Shown: in pieces, positions 9,919 to 18,966 of the stretch
Layout: each line of letters opens with the position of its first letter
Position numbering within the stretch: position 1 is the first letter of the stretch
DNA from: Filimonas sp.
GTDB taxonomy: Bacteria; Bacteroidota; Bacteroidia; Chitinophagales; Chitinophagaceae
Reading direction: 5' to 3'
Assembly: GCA_017306865.1 (NCBI GenBank)
Contig: JAFKHH010000013.1
Location: 62,001-126,000, forward strand
Length of the DNA: 64,000 bases
Made by a program: the position numbers and the translations under genes
The notes under the pieces: generated by a model
What the model saw: the letters and a program-made list of their open reading frames with translations, nothing else
Told to the model about the DNA's origin: nothing
The model's database searches: none

Positions 9919-9952
9919 TGTGGGCTGTAGCAGCGCATTGCACAGCCCCACA
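9919..9952 (+). other. Intercistronic hairpin
   Basis: Arms tgtgggctgt and acagccccaca (one bulge) lie in the 92-bp gap between the SusD gene and the next hydrolase gene. No T-run follows directly. It may be a processing or partial-attenuation structure that lets SusC/SusD be made in excess; that is an inference. Confidence 0.35.
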
Positions 9953-9977
9953 GCTTTCTTCACAAGTGAATTTCTCA

Positions 9978-12218
9978 ATGGAAAAAAAGATACAGCAAGT
10001 GTGGAAAAGGATTTTACCTGCCGTAGCAACAATCTGCTGCACGATGGCGGCTTTTTTATCAAAAGCAAATGTGCCGGGCAATGATAGTATGGTGCTGGGC
10101 AACGCATACGTAAAAATTATAGTACAGTTGTCTACAGGCCGCGTCAGCTACAGGTTTACCAGCGGCACAGCAATAGAGAATACAGTAGCGTATGTAAATG
10201 ATCTGAAAGACGGACGATTTGTATCAGCAGATTTTGAAAAGCATAGCGTTACTACAGATGCCATCCGTGATCCGCTGGGCAAAGGTACCTGCATCAACAT
10301 TGTACACGAGTCTACAGGTAAAGCGTTCCGTTTAGTGCAGTATATCACCTATTACGAAGACAGCCCCTTCCTGTTGCTGAGTGTAGAAGGTACAACGAAT
10401 GTAGCAGGGCAATTAGCAGAAACGCGCGACATCTCACCGGTAGCAGTACTGCCTGCTTATAGCGGCGCTGTTATCATACCCGGTAACAAAGGAATAATTA
10501 CAGATTATCCTTTTGACAATGATAGTTGGGTAGATGTAGTAGCGCGCTCCTGGCCCTCAGAGCAAGGAAAGACCGTGAGCGGTATGAGTTATGAACTATT
10601 ATCAGCTTATGATCCTGCAACAGGTGGTAGCCTCTTTGCAGGCAGCGTGATGCATGATTTCTGGAAAACAGGTATTCAATATAGCACAGGTATAAAAAAC
10701 AATAGCATAGATTCACTCATTGTATTTGGCGGTGTATCTACTAAAGACAATCCCGCATTACCCGACTCTTACGGTGGCAGAGATGGCACGCACGATTATA
10801 TGCCGCATGGCACACAGGTAGGTACTTCTGTGTATTCACCACTCATCTGCCTGTCTGCAATGGGAGACATTAACCGGGACCTGCAACAGTTCGGCACACT
10901 TATCAGGAAAACAAACGGCATCTCCGCATGGAAACAAGCCGCGCCTTTTTACTGGAATAGTTTTGGTGTAGAAGGTGTATTAGGGTATAGTAAAGTAATG
11001 ATGCCGCTGGATGTAGCAAAAGTGTCTGACTACATAGCCACACTCCCCAACTTTAACGCCACTACCAAACCTGTATTGAGCATTGACTCCTACGACCAGG
11101 ACATTTATACTACATCAGTATTACAATCAGTAGGCAGATATGGCAAAAAGAAAGGACAGCAAATGGGTTTCTACTTCATACCTTTTGCACTCTGGACATG
11201 GAAGAACGGTATTAACGATGCTAAACTCAATGGAACCGAACATTATCTCCGTGATGTTATTTTAAGAGACGAGCAAGGCAATTATATTCCGTACAAAGAT
11301 GGCGACTTTGGCGCATTTCCTATAGACCCTACACATCCGTTTACCAGGGAATACATTATAGGACAGATCAAAAAAGCAAAAGATATTGATGCGAAATTTA
11401 TCAAGATAGATTTCCTTACAGCGGGCGCACTGGAATCTGTAAAACATTATGACCCCGCAGTGCGTACAGGCATACAAGCCTACAACTATGGTATGAAAAT
11501 GTTGCGGCATTTGGTAGACTCTATCATGGGGCCGGATATCTTCATCACACAAGCCATCTCACCCTTATTTCCAAGCCAGTATGCGCATACACGTTTCCTG
11601 TCTACAGATGTATATTCTCACTTGCGCAACAGCATGCCGGGCTACCTGCATTATGGCAGTACCTGTGCATCTATGATCAGTGCAGCCAACTTCTGGTGGA
11701 CACAAGGCAACCTCTGGCCTTATACCAATATGGATGTAGTAGTGATGAAACGTTTTCAAAAAAACAAAGAGATCTCTGCGCAAGATGTAAAAGTACGCCT
11801 CTATGAAATGCTGGTAATGGGAAGCATACTCGGAGATGGTTCTGACTTCCGTGATAAAGAAGCTGCGGAAAGAGGACGAGAGTTACTGGACAATAAAGCA
11901 CTCTGTGCTTTCTTCAGTCATCCACGTGCCTTTACGCCATTGCGTTTTCCTATAGGCACCAGCCAGGACCAGCAGGTAAGTTTTTATTTGCCGGGCGCAG
12001 ATACGCTCGTTGTAGCTGCTTTTAATTTCAGATTAGATAATGTGTTTACAGAAACATTTTCGCGCGCAAAAACCGGATGGCAGCAAAGTACTGCTTACAT
12101 GCTGGAAGATGTATTAACGGGAAAAGAAGTAGGGCGCATAAGTAAAGAGCAGGACAGCTTCCAGTTACAGGTTCCTGTAGCAGATGCAGTACTGGTAAGA
12201 TTAGTGCCGGTAAAATAG
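9978..12218 (+). CDS. Clan GH-D-like glycoside hydrolase (GH27/GH36 type)
   Basis: A 746-residue exported protein. The ATG at 9978 was chosen over 9918 because it starts directly before a signal peptide (MEKKIQQVWKRILPAVATIC, then MAAFLSKA). An N-terminal beta-sandwich (about residues 40-330) precedes a TIM-barrel-like part with VLSIDSYDQDIY, GFYFIPFALWTW, FIKIDFLTAGA (Asp at about 478, position of the clan GH-D nucleophile) and RFLSTDVYSHL (Asp near 544, a candidate acid/base). A C-terminal beta domain ends VLVRLVPVK. The layout matches alpha-galactosidase-like enzymes, but the motifs are not those of classical GH36, so the exact family and substrate are open. It lies in the SusC/SusD operon and should act in the periplasm. 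Confidence 0.6.
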   Translation: MEKKIQQVWKRILPAVATICCTMAAFLSKANVPGNDSMVLGNAYVKIIVQLSTGRVSYRFTSGTAIENTVAYVNDLKDGRFVSADFEKHSVTTDAIRDPLGKGTCINIVHESTGKAFRLVQYITYYEDSPFLLLSVEGTTNVAGQLAETRDISPVAVLPAYSGAVIIPGNKGIITDYPFDNDSWVDVVARSWPSEQGKTVSGMSYELLSAYDPATGGSLFAGSVMHDFWKTGIQYSTGIKNNSIDSLIVFGGVSTKDNPALPDSYGGRDGTHDYMPHGTQVGTSVYSPLICLSAMGDINRDLQQFGTLIRKTNGISAWKQAAPFYWNSFGVEGVLGYSKVMMPLDVAKVSDYIATLPNFNATTKPVLSIDSYDQDIYTTSVLQSVGRYGKKKGQQMGFYFIPFALWTWKNGINDAKLNGTEHYLRDVILRDEQGNYIPYKDGDFGAFPIDPTHPFTREYIIGQIKKAKDIDAKFIKIDFLTAGALESVKHYDPAVRTGIQAYNYGMKMLRHLVDSIMGPDIFITQAISPLFPSQYAHTRFLSTDVYSHLRNSMPGYLHYGSTCASMISAANFWWTQGNLWPYTNMDVVVMKRFQKNKEISAQDVKVRLYEMLVMGSILGDGSDFRDKEAAERGRELLDNKALCAFFSHPRAFTPLRFPIGTSQDQQVSFYLPGADTLVVAAFNFRLDNVFTETFSRAKTGWQQSTAYMLEDVLTGKEVGRISKEQDSFQLQVPVADAVLVRLVPVK

Positions 12219-12284
12219 TAGTCAGGAATATAAGGATGTAGTATAAGAATGATGAACCATGCAGTAGAATTACTATGAAACATA

Positions 12285-12314
12285 GTTGCGTCGCACACTT
12301 CGGCAATTTGTTCT
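12285..12314. repeat. Copy of a gttgcgtcgcac intergenic repeat
   Basis: gttgcgtcgcac at 12285-12296, followed by acttcggcaatttgttc, resembles the inverted repeats at 43866-43881 and 44905-44920. The 184-bp gap between 12218 and 12403 otherwise shows nothing I can identify. Confidence 0.4.
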
Positions 12315-12402
12315 TTATTGAGCAAGACATGTGAAGAGACTTACTGCCGATCCTGATTAATAATCCGGGTAATAAACGAGAAGTGATAAAATAAATAATG
12401 AT

Positions 12403-15400
12403 ATGAGTGTACAAGCATGGATAGAACAGGTAACGATCCCGACTTATGGTACTGGTAAACCGGAGAAAAATCCGATGTTCCTGGAGAAAAGAGTGTACCA
12501 GGGCAGCAGTGGGGTAGTGTACCCGCATGCAGTAGTAGAGAAAATAGAAGACGTGAAACACGATAAAGTGTACACTGCTGTTTTTCTTGAAAACGAATAT
12601 CTCCGCATCATGGTCCTGCCCGAACTCGGAGGCCGTGTGCAGCGTGCGTATGACAAAGTGCGTAACCGCGATTTTGTATATTATAACCAGGTTGTAAAAC
12701 CCGCGCTTGTAGGGCTGGCTGGTCCGTGGATCTCCGGCGGTATAGAATTTAACTGGCCGCAACATCACCGCCCCAGCACATTCAGCCCGGTAGACCATAC
12801 CATAGAAGAGCATAGTGACGGCAGTAAAACAGTATGGGTAAATGAAACAGAGCTCATGTTCCGCACAAAAGGTATGGCAGGTTTTACACTGCATCCCGGC
12901 AAAGCATATTTAGAGATCAAAGGTCGCCTGTTCAACCGTTCTGCTTTTAGCCAGACCTTCCTCTGGTGGGCTAACCCTGCGGTGAAAGTGAATGAACATT
13001 ACCAGTCTGTTTTTCCGCCAGATGTGTATGCAGTGTTTGATCATGGCAAACGCGACGTATCTGATTTTCCTATAGCTACCGGCACTTACTATAAAGTAAA
13101 CTATGCGCCGGGTACAGATATATCACGCTACGACACCATACCCGTACCTACTTCCTATATGGCTATACAATCCGGATACGATTTTATGGGTTGTTATGAG
13201 CACGATACACAAGCTGGTATGTTACACGTAGCAGATCATCATCTGTCACCGGGTAAAAAACAATGGACATGGGGCAATGGTGACTTTGGTTTTGCATGGG
13301 ACCGCAACCTCACAGATGAAGACGGGCCTTATATAGAATTAATGACCGGCGTGTTCACCGATAACCAGCCAGACTTTACATGGATACAACCAAACGAAGG
13401 AAAACAGTTTGAGCAATATTTTATGCCTTACGCTGGCGTGGGCGCCGTAAAAAACGCGACCAAAGAAGCAATGGTAAACCTGGAAATATCCGGGCAACAG
13501 GTACAGGTGAAAGTATATGCAACAGCAGTCTACAAAAATGCAGCAGTCGTATTGTTCCATAACAACAAGGAAGTGAAACGCTATACAACAGACCTGTCAC
13601 CTGCCAATATTTTAGTAGAAACCTACGAAGACGAAAACACGATACAACCGGCAGCGTGGAAGATAGCTGTGTATGACAGCACGGGGCGTGAGCTGGTAAG
13701 CTGGCAGCCTGAAGAAGCAATCGAAAAAACGATTCCTGCTGCGGCTACTGCTGCTAAAGCACCGGAAGATATAGACCAGGTAGAAGACCTGTTTTTAAAC
13801 GGGTTGCATTTGGAACAGTATCGTCATGCTACCTTCAGCCCGCTGGATTATTATCGCGAAGCATTGCGCCGCAGTCCCGGTGATGTTCGCTGCAACAATG
13901 CTATGGGTTTATGGTTATTGCGTCGCGGACAGTTCAGTCAGTCAGAAACTTATTTTAAAACTGCAATAGATACGCTCACCAGACGCAACCCAAATCCGTA
14001 TGACGGAGAGCCTTATTACAACCTTGGTTGGAGTTTGCTGTTACAAAGCAAAGAAGATGAAGCGTACGACACTTTTTATAAAGCTACCTGGAGCGATGCA
14101 TGGCAACACAGTGGATTCCTTGCATTGGCAAAAATAGCAGCAAGAAAAAAACAATATGCACTTGCATTGCAGCATGTAGAAAATTCACTCATTCGCAATT
14201 ACCACAGCATTACTGCACGGCACTTGAAAACAGTGCTGCTGCGCAAGCTTGAAAGATATACGGAAGCGGCAGCATTCATACAAGCTTCAGTTGCTATTGA
14301 TCCATTCAACACAGGTTGTTGCTACGAGCAATACTTGTTAAGCACACTAGTAGGAGAGAATAATGAAGCTGCACTTGCGCAGTTTCAACGGCTCATGCGC
14401 AATGACCAGAATAACTACCTGGAGCTTGCGCTTGACTACTGCTATGCCGGTTGTAATGAAGATGCTATAGCACTATTAGAGCAATATGTGCAGCAGGAAA
14501 ATATAAACACACCGTTGCCTTATTATTACCTGGGCTGGCTGGCAAGTGAGAAAGGAGCAGGCACACAGGCAAAACAATATTTCCTGCAAGGCAGTCAGCA
14601 AAAGCCGGACGGTTGTTTCCCAAATAAAGTAGAAGAAATATTGATCCTGCAAACGGCGATGGCTTACAACGCACAGGATGCCATAGCAGCATACGCACTC
14701 GGTAATTGCTGGTACGATAAAAAACAATACACCGAAGCGATTGCCTGCTGGGAACATGCAGTGAAAGCCAATACACAACTAGCCACACCATACAGGAACC
14801 TTGCACTTGCTTACTACAACAAGTTAAAAGATACACCAAAGGCATTGGACTTTATGGAGCAAGCCTTTGCATTAGATACAACGGATGCAAGAGTATTTAT
14901 GGAACTGGATCAGCTATATAAAATTACCGGCAGATCAGTAAAGGATCGTTTGCGTATGTATGAAAAATATGCATCATTGATCGGTGAGCGCGATGACTTG
15001 TACCTGGAGTATATAACACTCCTCAACAATGAAGCAAATTTTGAAAAAGCCAAACAGTTGCTCAGCGCACGCAAGTTCCATCCGTGGGAAGGCGGCGAAG
15101 GAAAAGTAGTAGGGCAATACGTACTATGTCACATAGAGCTGGCAAAAGCAACGCTACTCAGCGGCATGTATGATGAAGCCATAACATTGCTGACGGAACT
15201 GGAACAATACCCGGAAAACATGGGTGAAGGAAAGTTATACGGCACACAGGAAAATGATATACACTACTTGCTAGGCTGCGCTTATGAAGGATTACAACAG
15301 CCTGAACAGGCACAAACTTTTTTTAAGAAAGCAACAGTAGGTATTAGCGAACCAGTACAGGCGGTATATTATAACGACCCGCAGCCGGACAAAATCGTTT

Positions 15401-15735
15401 ACCAGGCACTTGCATGGCGCAAGCTGAAACAGCGGCAAGTGGCAGATGATATTTTTACACGCTTTATCGCTTTTGGGCAGGCGCATATAGATGACACAAT
15501 TCGTATTGATTACTTTGCTGTTTCCTTGCCGGATATGCTGGTGTTTGATATTGATCTCAACAAGCGTAACAGGATCCACTGCCTGTATCTTATAGGATTG
15601 GGAGAACTGGGATTGGGCAATATGGTAAAAGCAACAGGACTTTTCCATGAAGTGTTAGAACTAGATCCCAATCACCAAGGCGCCATGACGTATCTGAATA
15701 TGGAAGCTTTTTTTATAACAGGTGTAACGGTATAA
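12403..15735 (+). CDS. DUF5107 domain protein with long TPR array
   Basis: A 1110-residue protein without a signal peptide, so probably cytoplasmic. Residues about 1-400 form a DUF5107 domain, a galactose-mutarotase-like beta-sandwich: FLENEYLRIMVLPELGGRV, GPWISGGIEFNWPQHH, WANPAVKVNEHYQSVFPPD, ADHHLSPGKKQWTWG. From about residue 480 to the end it is a chain of TPR-like helical repeats (NAMGLWLLRRGQFSQSETYF, YYNLGWSLL, YAALGNCWYDKKQYTEAIACW-type units). DUF5107-TPR proteins recur in Bacteroidota sugar loci but have no settled function that I know. It is followed by galM with a one-base gap, so the two are translationally linked. A role in binding or epimerising sugar is inferred from the fold. 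Confidence 0.88.
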   Translation: MSVQAWIEQVTIPTYGTGKPEKNPMFLEKRVYQGSSGVVYPHAVVEKIEDVKHDKVYTAVFLENEYLRIMVLPELGGRVQRAYDKVRNRDFVYYNQVVKPALVGLAGPWISGGIEFNWPQHHRPSTFSPVDHTIEEHSDGSKTVWVNETELMFRTKGMAGFTLHPGKAYLEIKGRLFNRSAFSQTFLWWANPAVKVNEHYQSVFPPDVYAVFDHGKRDVSDFPIATGTYYKVNYAPGTDISRYDTIPVPTSYMAIQSGYDFMGCYEHDTQAGMLHVADHHLSPGKKQWTWGNGDFGFAWDRNLTDEDGPYIELMTGVFTDNQPDFTWIQPNEGKQFEQYFMPYAGVGAVKNATKEAMVNLEISGQQVQVKVYATAVYKNAAVVLFHNNKEVKRYTTDLSPANILVETYEDENTIQPAAWKIAVYDSTGRELVSWQPEEAIEKTIPAAATAAKAPEDIDQVEDLFLNGLHLEQYRHATFSPLDYYREALRRSPGDVRCNNAMGLWLLRRGQFSQSETYFKTAIDTLTRRNPNPYDGEPYYNLGWSLLLQSKEDEAYDTFYKATWSDAWQHSGFLALAKIAARKKQYALALQHVENSLIRNYHSITARHLKTVLLRKLERYTEAAAFIQASVAIDPFNTGCCYEQYLLSTLVGENNEAALAQFQRLMRNDQNNYLELALDYCYAGCNEDAIALLEQYVQQENINTPLPYYYLGWLASEKGAGTQAKQYFLQGSQQKPDGCFPNKVEEILILQTAMAYNAQDAIAAYALGNCWYDKKQYTEAIACWEHAVKANTQLATPYRNLALAYYNKLKDTPKALDFMEQAFALDTTDARVFMELDQLYKITGRSVKDRLRMYEKYASLIGERDDLYLEYITLLNNEANFEKAKQLLSARKFHPWEGGEGKVVGQYVLCHIELAKATLLSGMYDEAITLLTELEQYPENMGEGKLYGTQENDIHYLLGCAYEGLQQPEQAQTFFKKATVGISEPVQAVYYNDPQPDKIVYQALAWRKLKQRQVADDIFTRFIAFGQAHIDDTIRIDYFAVSLPDMLVFDIDLNKRNRIHCLYLIGLGELGLGNMVKATGLFHEVLELDPNHQGAMTYLNMEAFFITGVTV

Positions 15736-15736
15736 C

Positions 15737-16843
15737 ATGATAAGTGATTTGAACAATGCAATAGCTCCGCTAACACGTGAAAAAAAAGAAGAAGTGTTTG
15801 TTGACATCCATAGAGAAAATGGGAACGAACAGATCGTGCACGTGCGGTTACATAACAGGAATATTACCGTGGATGTGACGAATATCGGTTGCGCCATAAC
15901 AGGCATCTATGCACCGGACAGAAAGCAGATAAGAAAAAATATTGTTGCAGCACATAATCATGCAGAACATTACCTCACCAACAAAGATTATTTTGGTGTA
16001 GTAGTGGGGCGCTATGCCAACCGCATTGCCGGAGGCCGGTTTTCTCTTGATGGAAATGAATACCAGCTTACGGTTAACAATGATCACAACCACCTGCATG
16101 GTGGAGTACATGGTCTAAGCCATAAAATATGGGCGCTGGCACAGCTAGAGCAGGACGGGCAGGAGTGCAGGGTAAAATTTACCTGCACCAGCCCGGATGG
16201 GGAAGAAGGGTACCCCGGCGACCTTGACGTGTCAGTGGAGTACATACTGGATGCCGCGGGTAAATTGCACATACAATACGAAGCAACTACGAATAAAAGC
16301 ACACCAGTAAACCTCACCAACCATACTTACTTCAACCTGACAGGTTTTGAAGATGCCAGTATATTGCATCATTACCTCCAGGTGAATGCAGATTGCTACA
16401 CAGAAAAAAATGAATGCAATACATCCAGTGGGAACGTCAAAACGGTAAATGATACTGCACTTGATTTTAGAACTGCGCGTACATTGGGGGAAAGGATCAC
16501 AAGCCTGGAGAAAGACAAAGGGTATGATCAGAATTATGTATTGCAAAAAGAAAAAAGCGAAGCGCTTACAAAAGCCGCAACGTTGTATGAAGCAACATCC
16601 GGACGCATGGTAAATGTATATACTACCGCACCGGGCATGCAAGTGTACACGGCTAACTATTGGGACGGTACTATTATAGGAATACAGGGTGTTGCTTATC
16701 CGCAACACGGAGCTGTAGCGCTGGAAACGCAGGCATACCCGGACAGCGTGCGCTTTCCGCATTTTCCTTGTACCATTCTCAGGCCAGGCGAAGTGTACAG
16801 GTCCACAACCATTTTTGAATTTAAGGTTAGCGATAATGTGTAA
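15737..16843 (+). CDS. galM: Aldose 1-epimerase (mutarotase)
   Basis: A 368-residue enzyme interconverting alpha and beta anomers of galactose or glucose, the first step before galactokinase. Signature residues are GRYANRIAGGRF, NNDHNHLHGG (substrate-binding His), VNLTNHTYFNL (catalytic acid His), KGYDQNYVL and VALETQAYPDS (catalytic base Glu). The N-terminus has about 20 extra residues and no signal peptide, so it is cytosolic. The start lies one base after the stop of the DUF5107-TPR gene, and no alternative start gives a better fit. It belongs functionally with galK and galT downstream. Confidence 0.93.
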   Translation: MISDLNNAIAPLTREKKEEVFVDIHRENGNEQIVHVRLHNRNITVDVTNIGCAITGIYAPDRKQIRKNIVAAHNHAEHYLTNKDYFGVVVGRYANRIAGGRFSLDGNEYQLTVNNDHNHLHGGVHGLSHKIWALAQLEQDGQECRVKFTCTSPDGEEGYPGDLDVSVEYILDAAGKLHIQYEATTNKSTPVNLTNHTYFNLTGFEDASILHHYLQVNADCYTEKNECNTSSGNVKTVNDTALDFRTARTLGERITSLEKDKGYDQNYVLQKEKSEALTKAATLYEATSGRMVNVYTTAPGMQVYTANYWDGTIIGIQGVAYPQHGAVALETQAYPDSVRFPHFPCTILRPGEVYRSTTIFEFKVSDNV

Positions 16844-16910
16844 TTATTTTTTATCAGTAAAATGCAAATGAAAAGACTAGTATTGAAAATGAGAGATTCC
16901 TGCCGATGTT

Positions 16911-17112
16911 TGATCTTTATAGAATCGATTGTGTAAGAGATAAATGTTTCATAAAAATCAGTCGCCATGATCCCTACGGGCAATGTCATTAAGTTAAGCG
17001 GGCTTAAAACTAAATGCACCAGAGTGGGCCACTTTTTAAATGCAGCCATAACTAGGAAAATATGCTTTTTGAAAGTGGCCCACTCTTAACTTAATGACAT
17101 TGTCCATAGGGA
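16911..17112. repeat. Composite palindromic intergenic element A
   Basis: The region between galM and the porter gene holds two parts. Bases 16911-16980 resemble 18773-18843 of element B (shared catgatccc and ttgt...ataaaaa blocks). Bases 16971-16998 pair with 17085-17112 as a 28-bp inverted repeat with two mismatches around tgtcattaagttaag. A 66-nt palindromic element occupies the loop. It is non-coding and probably a dispersed repeat; it may also act as a terminator after galM. Confidence 0.8.
17021..17086 (-). mobile_element. 66-nt miniature inverted-repeat element, copy 1
   Basis: Terminal inverted repeats agagtgggccacttt / aaagtggcccactct (15 bp, perfect) bound exactly 66 nt. Its reverse complement matches the element at 21316-21381 at 57 of 66 positions. 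It encodes no protein, so it is MITE-like. It sits in the loop of the larger inverted repeat of element A. Confidence 0.75.
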
Positions 17113-17122
17113 GCAAATATTG

Positions 17123-17161
17123 GTATCAAGACAAAAAGTAACACCGTCGGTAGACAAATGA
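17123..17161 (+). repeat. 39-nt direct repeat upstream of sugar porter
   Basis: The sequence begins gtatcaagacaaaaagt and ends cggtagacaaatga. It recurs at 18967-19005 with one substitution (17140 a, 18984 g). Each copy follows a palindromic element and lies 46 or 64 nt before a start codon. It could be a shared regulatory leader or the edge of a repeat family. Confidence 0.8.
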
Positions 17162-17207
17162 GCGTCTGCACTTGAATAGTATTTTATTTTTCAACTTATC
17201 AGCATAT

Positions 17208-18539
17208 ATGCAAACAGCACAATTTAACAGCAGGTATATCCTGGGCATATCATTTATATCTGCGCTTGGCGGATACCTGTTTGGTTTTGATTTCGCAGTT
17301 ATTTCCGGAGCCCTGCCTTTTTTACAGCACAGGTTTGCGCTCGATGCGTACTGGGAAGGGTTTGCAACCGGCAGCCTCGCTATAGGCGCTATTATCGGTT
17401 GCATAATAGCTGCCGTAGTATCAGACAAATATGGAAGAAAAAGAGGGCTTATGATAGCCGCAGCTATCTTCATGGCATCATCATTTGCAATGGCCTTGTC
17501 AGATAGCAGGATGTTTTTTATAACGGCACGTTGTGCCGCAGGCATTGGTGTAGGCATGGCATCTATGTTGTCACCTATGTATATATCAGAAGTCTCACCT
17601 GCACACCTGCGCGGTCGCATGGTAGCTATAAACCAGTTAACCATCGTAATCGGTATTTTACTGACTAATCTCGTTAACTACTATCTGCGTAATGAAGGCG
17701 AAAATGCATGGCGCTGGATGTTTGGATTAGGTGCTATTCCCTCCGGGCTATTCCTGTTAGGCACATTGCGTTTGCCTGAAAGTCCGCGCTGGCTCATACA
17801 ACATGGTCAACAGCAAAAAGCCGTTGCAGTGCTAACCCGCATAGGCGGAACTGTCTTTGCCACAGACTCGCTTAAAACAATTACAGGATCATTACAAGGT
17901 ACAGGTAAGCTGGACTATCGCGCATTGCTACAGAAAGGCGTGTTACCTGCCGTACTCGTAGGTATTGGGCTGGCCGTATTTCAGCAACTTTGCGGTATCA
18001 ATGTAGTCTTCAATTATGCACCACGCATTTTTGAAAGTATCGGCGCATCACAGGACGACCAGTTATTACAGACTGTTTTTATCGGAGCCATTAACCTCGT
18101 CTTCACCTTATTGGCAATGTTGCTCGTAGACCGTATAGGCAGAAAGCCACTAATGCTGTTTGGTGCATTAGGGTTAGCTGTTATCTATGCCTGCATCGTA
18201 CGCATGCTCGCAGGCGGTTCACCACAGGTATCATGGTTGTTGCTTGCCTCTATTGGTATTTACGCCATGACGTTAGCCCCCGTTACCTGGGTATTAATTG
18301 CAGAAATATTTCCCAACCGTGTAAGAGGCGCTGCCACATCTGTTGCAGTCATTAGCCTGTGGCTGGCTTATTTTATACTAGTGTTTACATTTCCCATCTT
18401 ATTCAATTGGCTAAAAGACACCACCTTCTATATCTACTCCGTTATCTGCCTCGTGGGTTTCTTTTTTGTCTGGTTCAAAGTAAAAGAAACAAAAGGCAAA
18501 ACACTGGAAGAAATGGACGCATTTATTGGTGGTCACTAA
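17208..18539 (+). CDS. MFS sugar porter family transporter
   Basis: A 443-residue inner-membrane sugar:proton symporter-like protein with about 12 membrane helices. The start at 17208 was chosen because MQTAQFNSRYILGISFISAL leads into helix 1; an in-frame ATG at 17172 would add 12 residues. Sugar porter signatures are GYLFGFDFAVISGALPF, DKYGRKRG after helix 2, PESPRWLI before the central loop, QQLCGINVVFNYAP in helix 7, DRIGRKP in the second half and IAEIFPNRVRGAA, ending VKETKGKTLEEMD. This matches the XylE/GalP type. Between galM and galK it should carry free galactose or another hexose, released in the periplasm, into the cytosol. Confidence 0.93.
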   Translation: MQTAQFNSRYILGISFISALGGYLFGFDFAVISGALPFLQHRFALDAYWEGFATGSLAIGAIIGCIIAAVVSDKYGRKRGLMIAAAIFMASSFAMALSDSRMFFITARCAAGIGVGMASMLSPMYISEVSPAHLRGRMVAINQLTIVIGILLTNLVNYYLRNEGENAWRWMFGLGAIPSGLFLLGTLRLPESPRWLIQHGQQQKAVAVLTRIGGTVFATDSLKTITGSLQGTGKLDYRALLQKGVLPAVLVGIGLAVFQQLCGINVVFNYAPRIFESIGASQDDQLLQTVFIGAINLVFTLLAMLLVDRIGRKPLMLFGALGLAVIYACIVRMLAGGSPQVSWLLLASIGIYAMTLAPVTWVLIAEIFPNRVRGAATSVAVISLWLAYFILVFTFPILFNWLKDTTFYIYSVICLVGFFFVWFKVKETKGKTLEEMDAFIGGH

Positions 18540-18676
18540 AAGCGACATTGTTGAAAAGAAAGAAATTTTAGTTTAGATTTTTCAAGAAGAAACGTCTGGC
18601 CTCATGTTGTTAGTGGCGAGTTCAATGGATTTCGGCGGGCGTGACAATTTTTAGCCTGTTTTTCTGTAGCCTGTCC
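18540..18676. other. Intergenic, nothing recognised
   Basis: About 135 bp after the porter stop. No gene or clear hairpin; A/T-rich at first and GC-richer towards the repeat element that follows. Confidence 0.4.
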
Positions 18677-18948
18677 GACCGGTCATCCAACCGTTAGGAC
18701 ACACCTCTTGTTAGTATAGGTTGCATACCTACGGCATGCAAGAGAACTGAATAATTAGATGCTACCAATGTCTGATCCCTCCGGGATCGGTTGTATTCAA
18801 GGTTAAACGTTCTATAAAAAACATCCACCATGATCCCAGCGGGATCAGATATTGGTAGTTACATTCACATAAAAGGCGCTGGCATGCCGTAGGTATGCAA
18901 CATAGAGCTTTCCTTTAAAGATGTGTCCTAACGATAGACCGGTCATCC
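18677..18948. repeat. Nested palindromic intergenic element B
   Basis: Concentric inverted repeats: 18692-18702 with 18923-18933 (11 bp), 18721-18739 with 18882-18900 (19 bp, perfect) and 18762-18779 with 18841-18858 (18 bp, one mismatch). Inside them lie two small gatccc...gggatc palindromes at about 18774-18788 and 18831-18847. A 12-nt direct repeat gaccggtcatcc flanks the whole at 18677-18688 and 18937-18948, as a target duplication would. It has no coding capacity. The inner part matches part of element A. Confidence 0.85.
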
Positions 18949-18966
18949 GGGCGGGTGTTACTTTTT

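Noticed and set aside
9918-9977. Upstream start for the GH-D-like hydrolase
   Set aside because: The extra 20 residues precede an already complete signal peptide and overlap the hairpin.
12046-12894. Minus-strand 282-codon ORF across the gap before the DUF5107 gene
   Set aside because: It overlaps two well-supported plus-strand genes, is Cys/Phe/His-rich and shows no family motif.
18774-18847. gatccc...gggatc palindromes as operators for galK
   Set aside because: They are internal parts of the dispersed element, which recurs in element A, so a specific operator role is not supported.
18677-18948. CRISPR-like reading of the clustered short palindromes
   Set aside because: The repeats are nested inverted arms, not regularly spaced direct repeats, and no cas gene is present.
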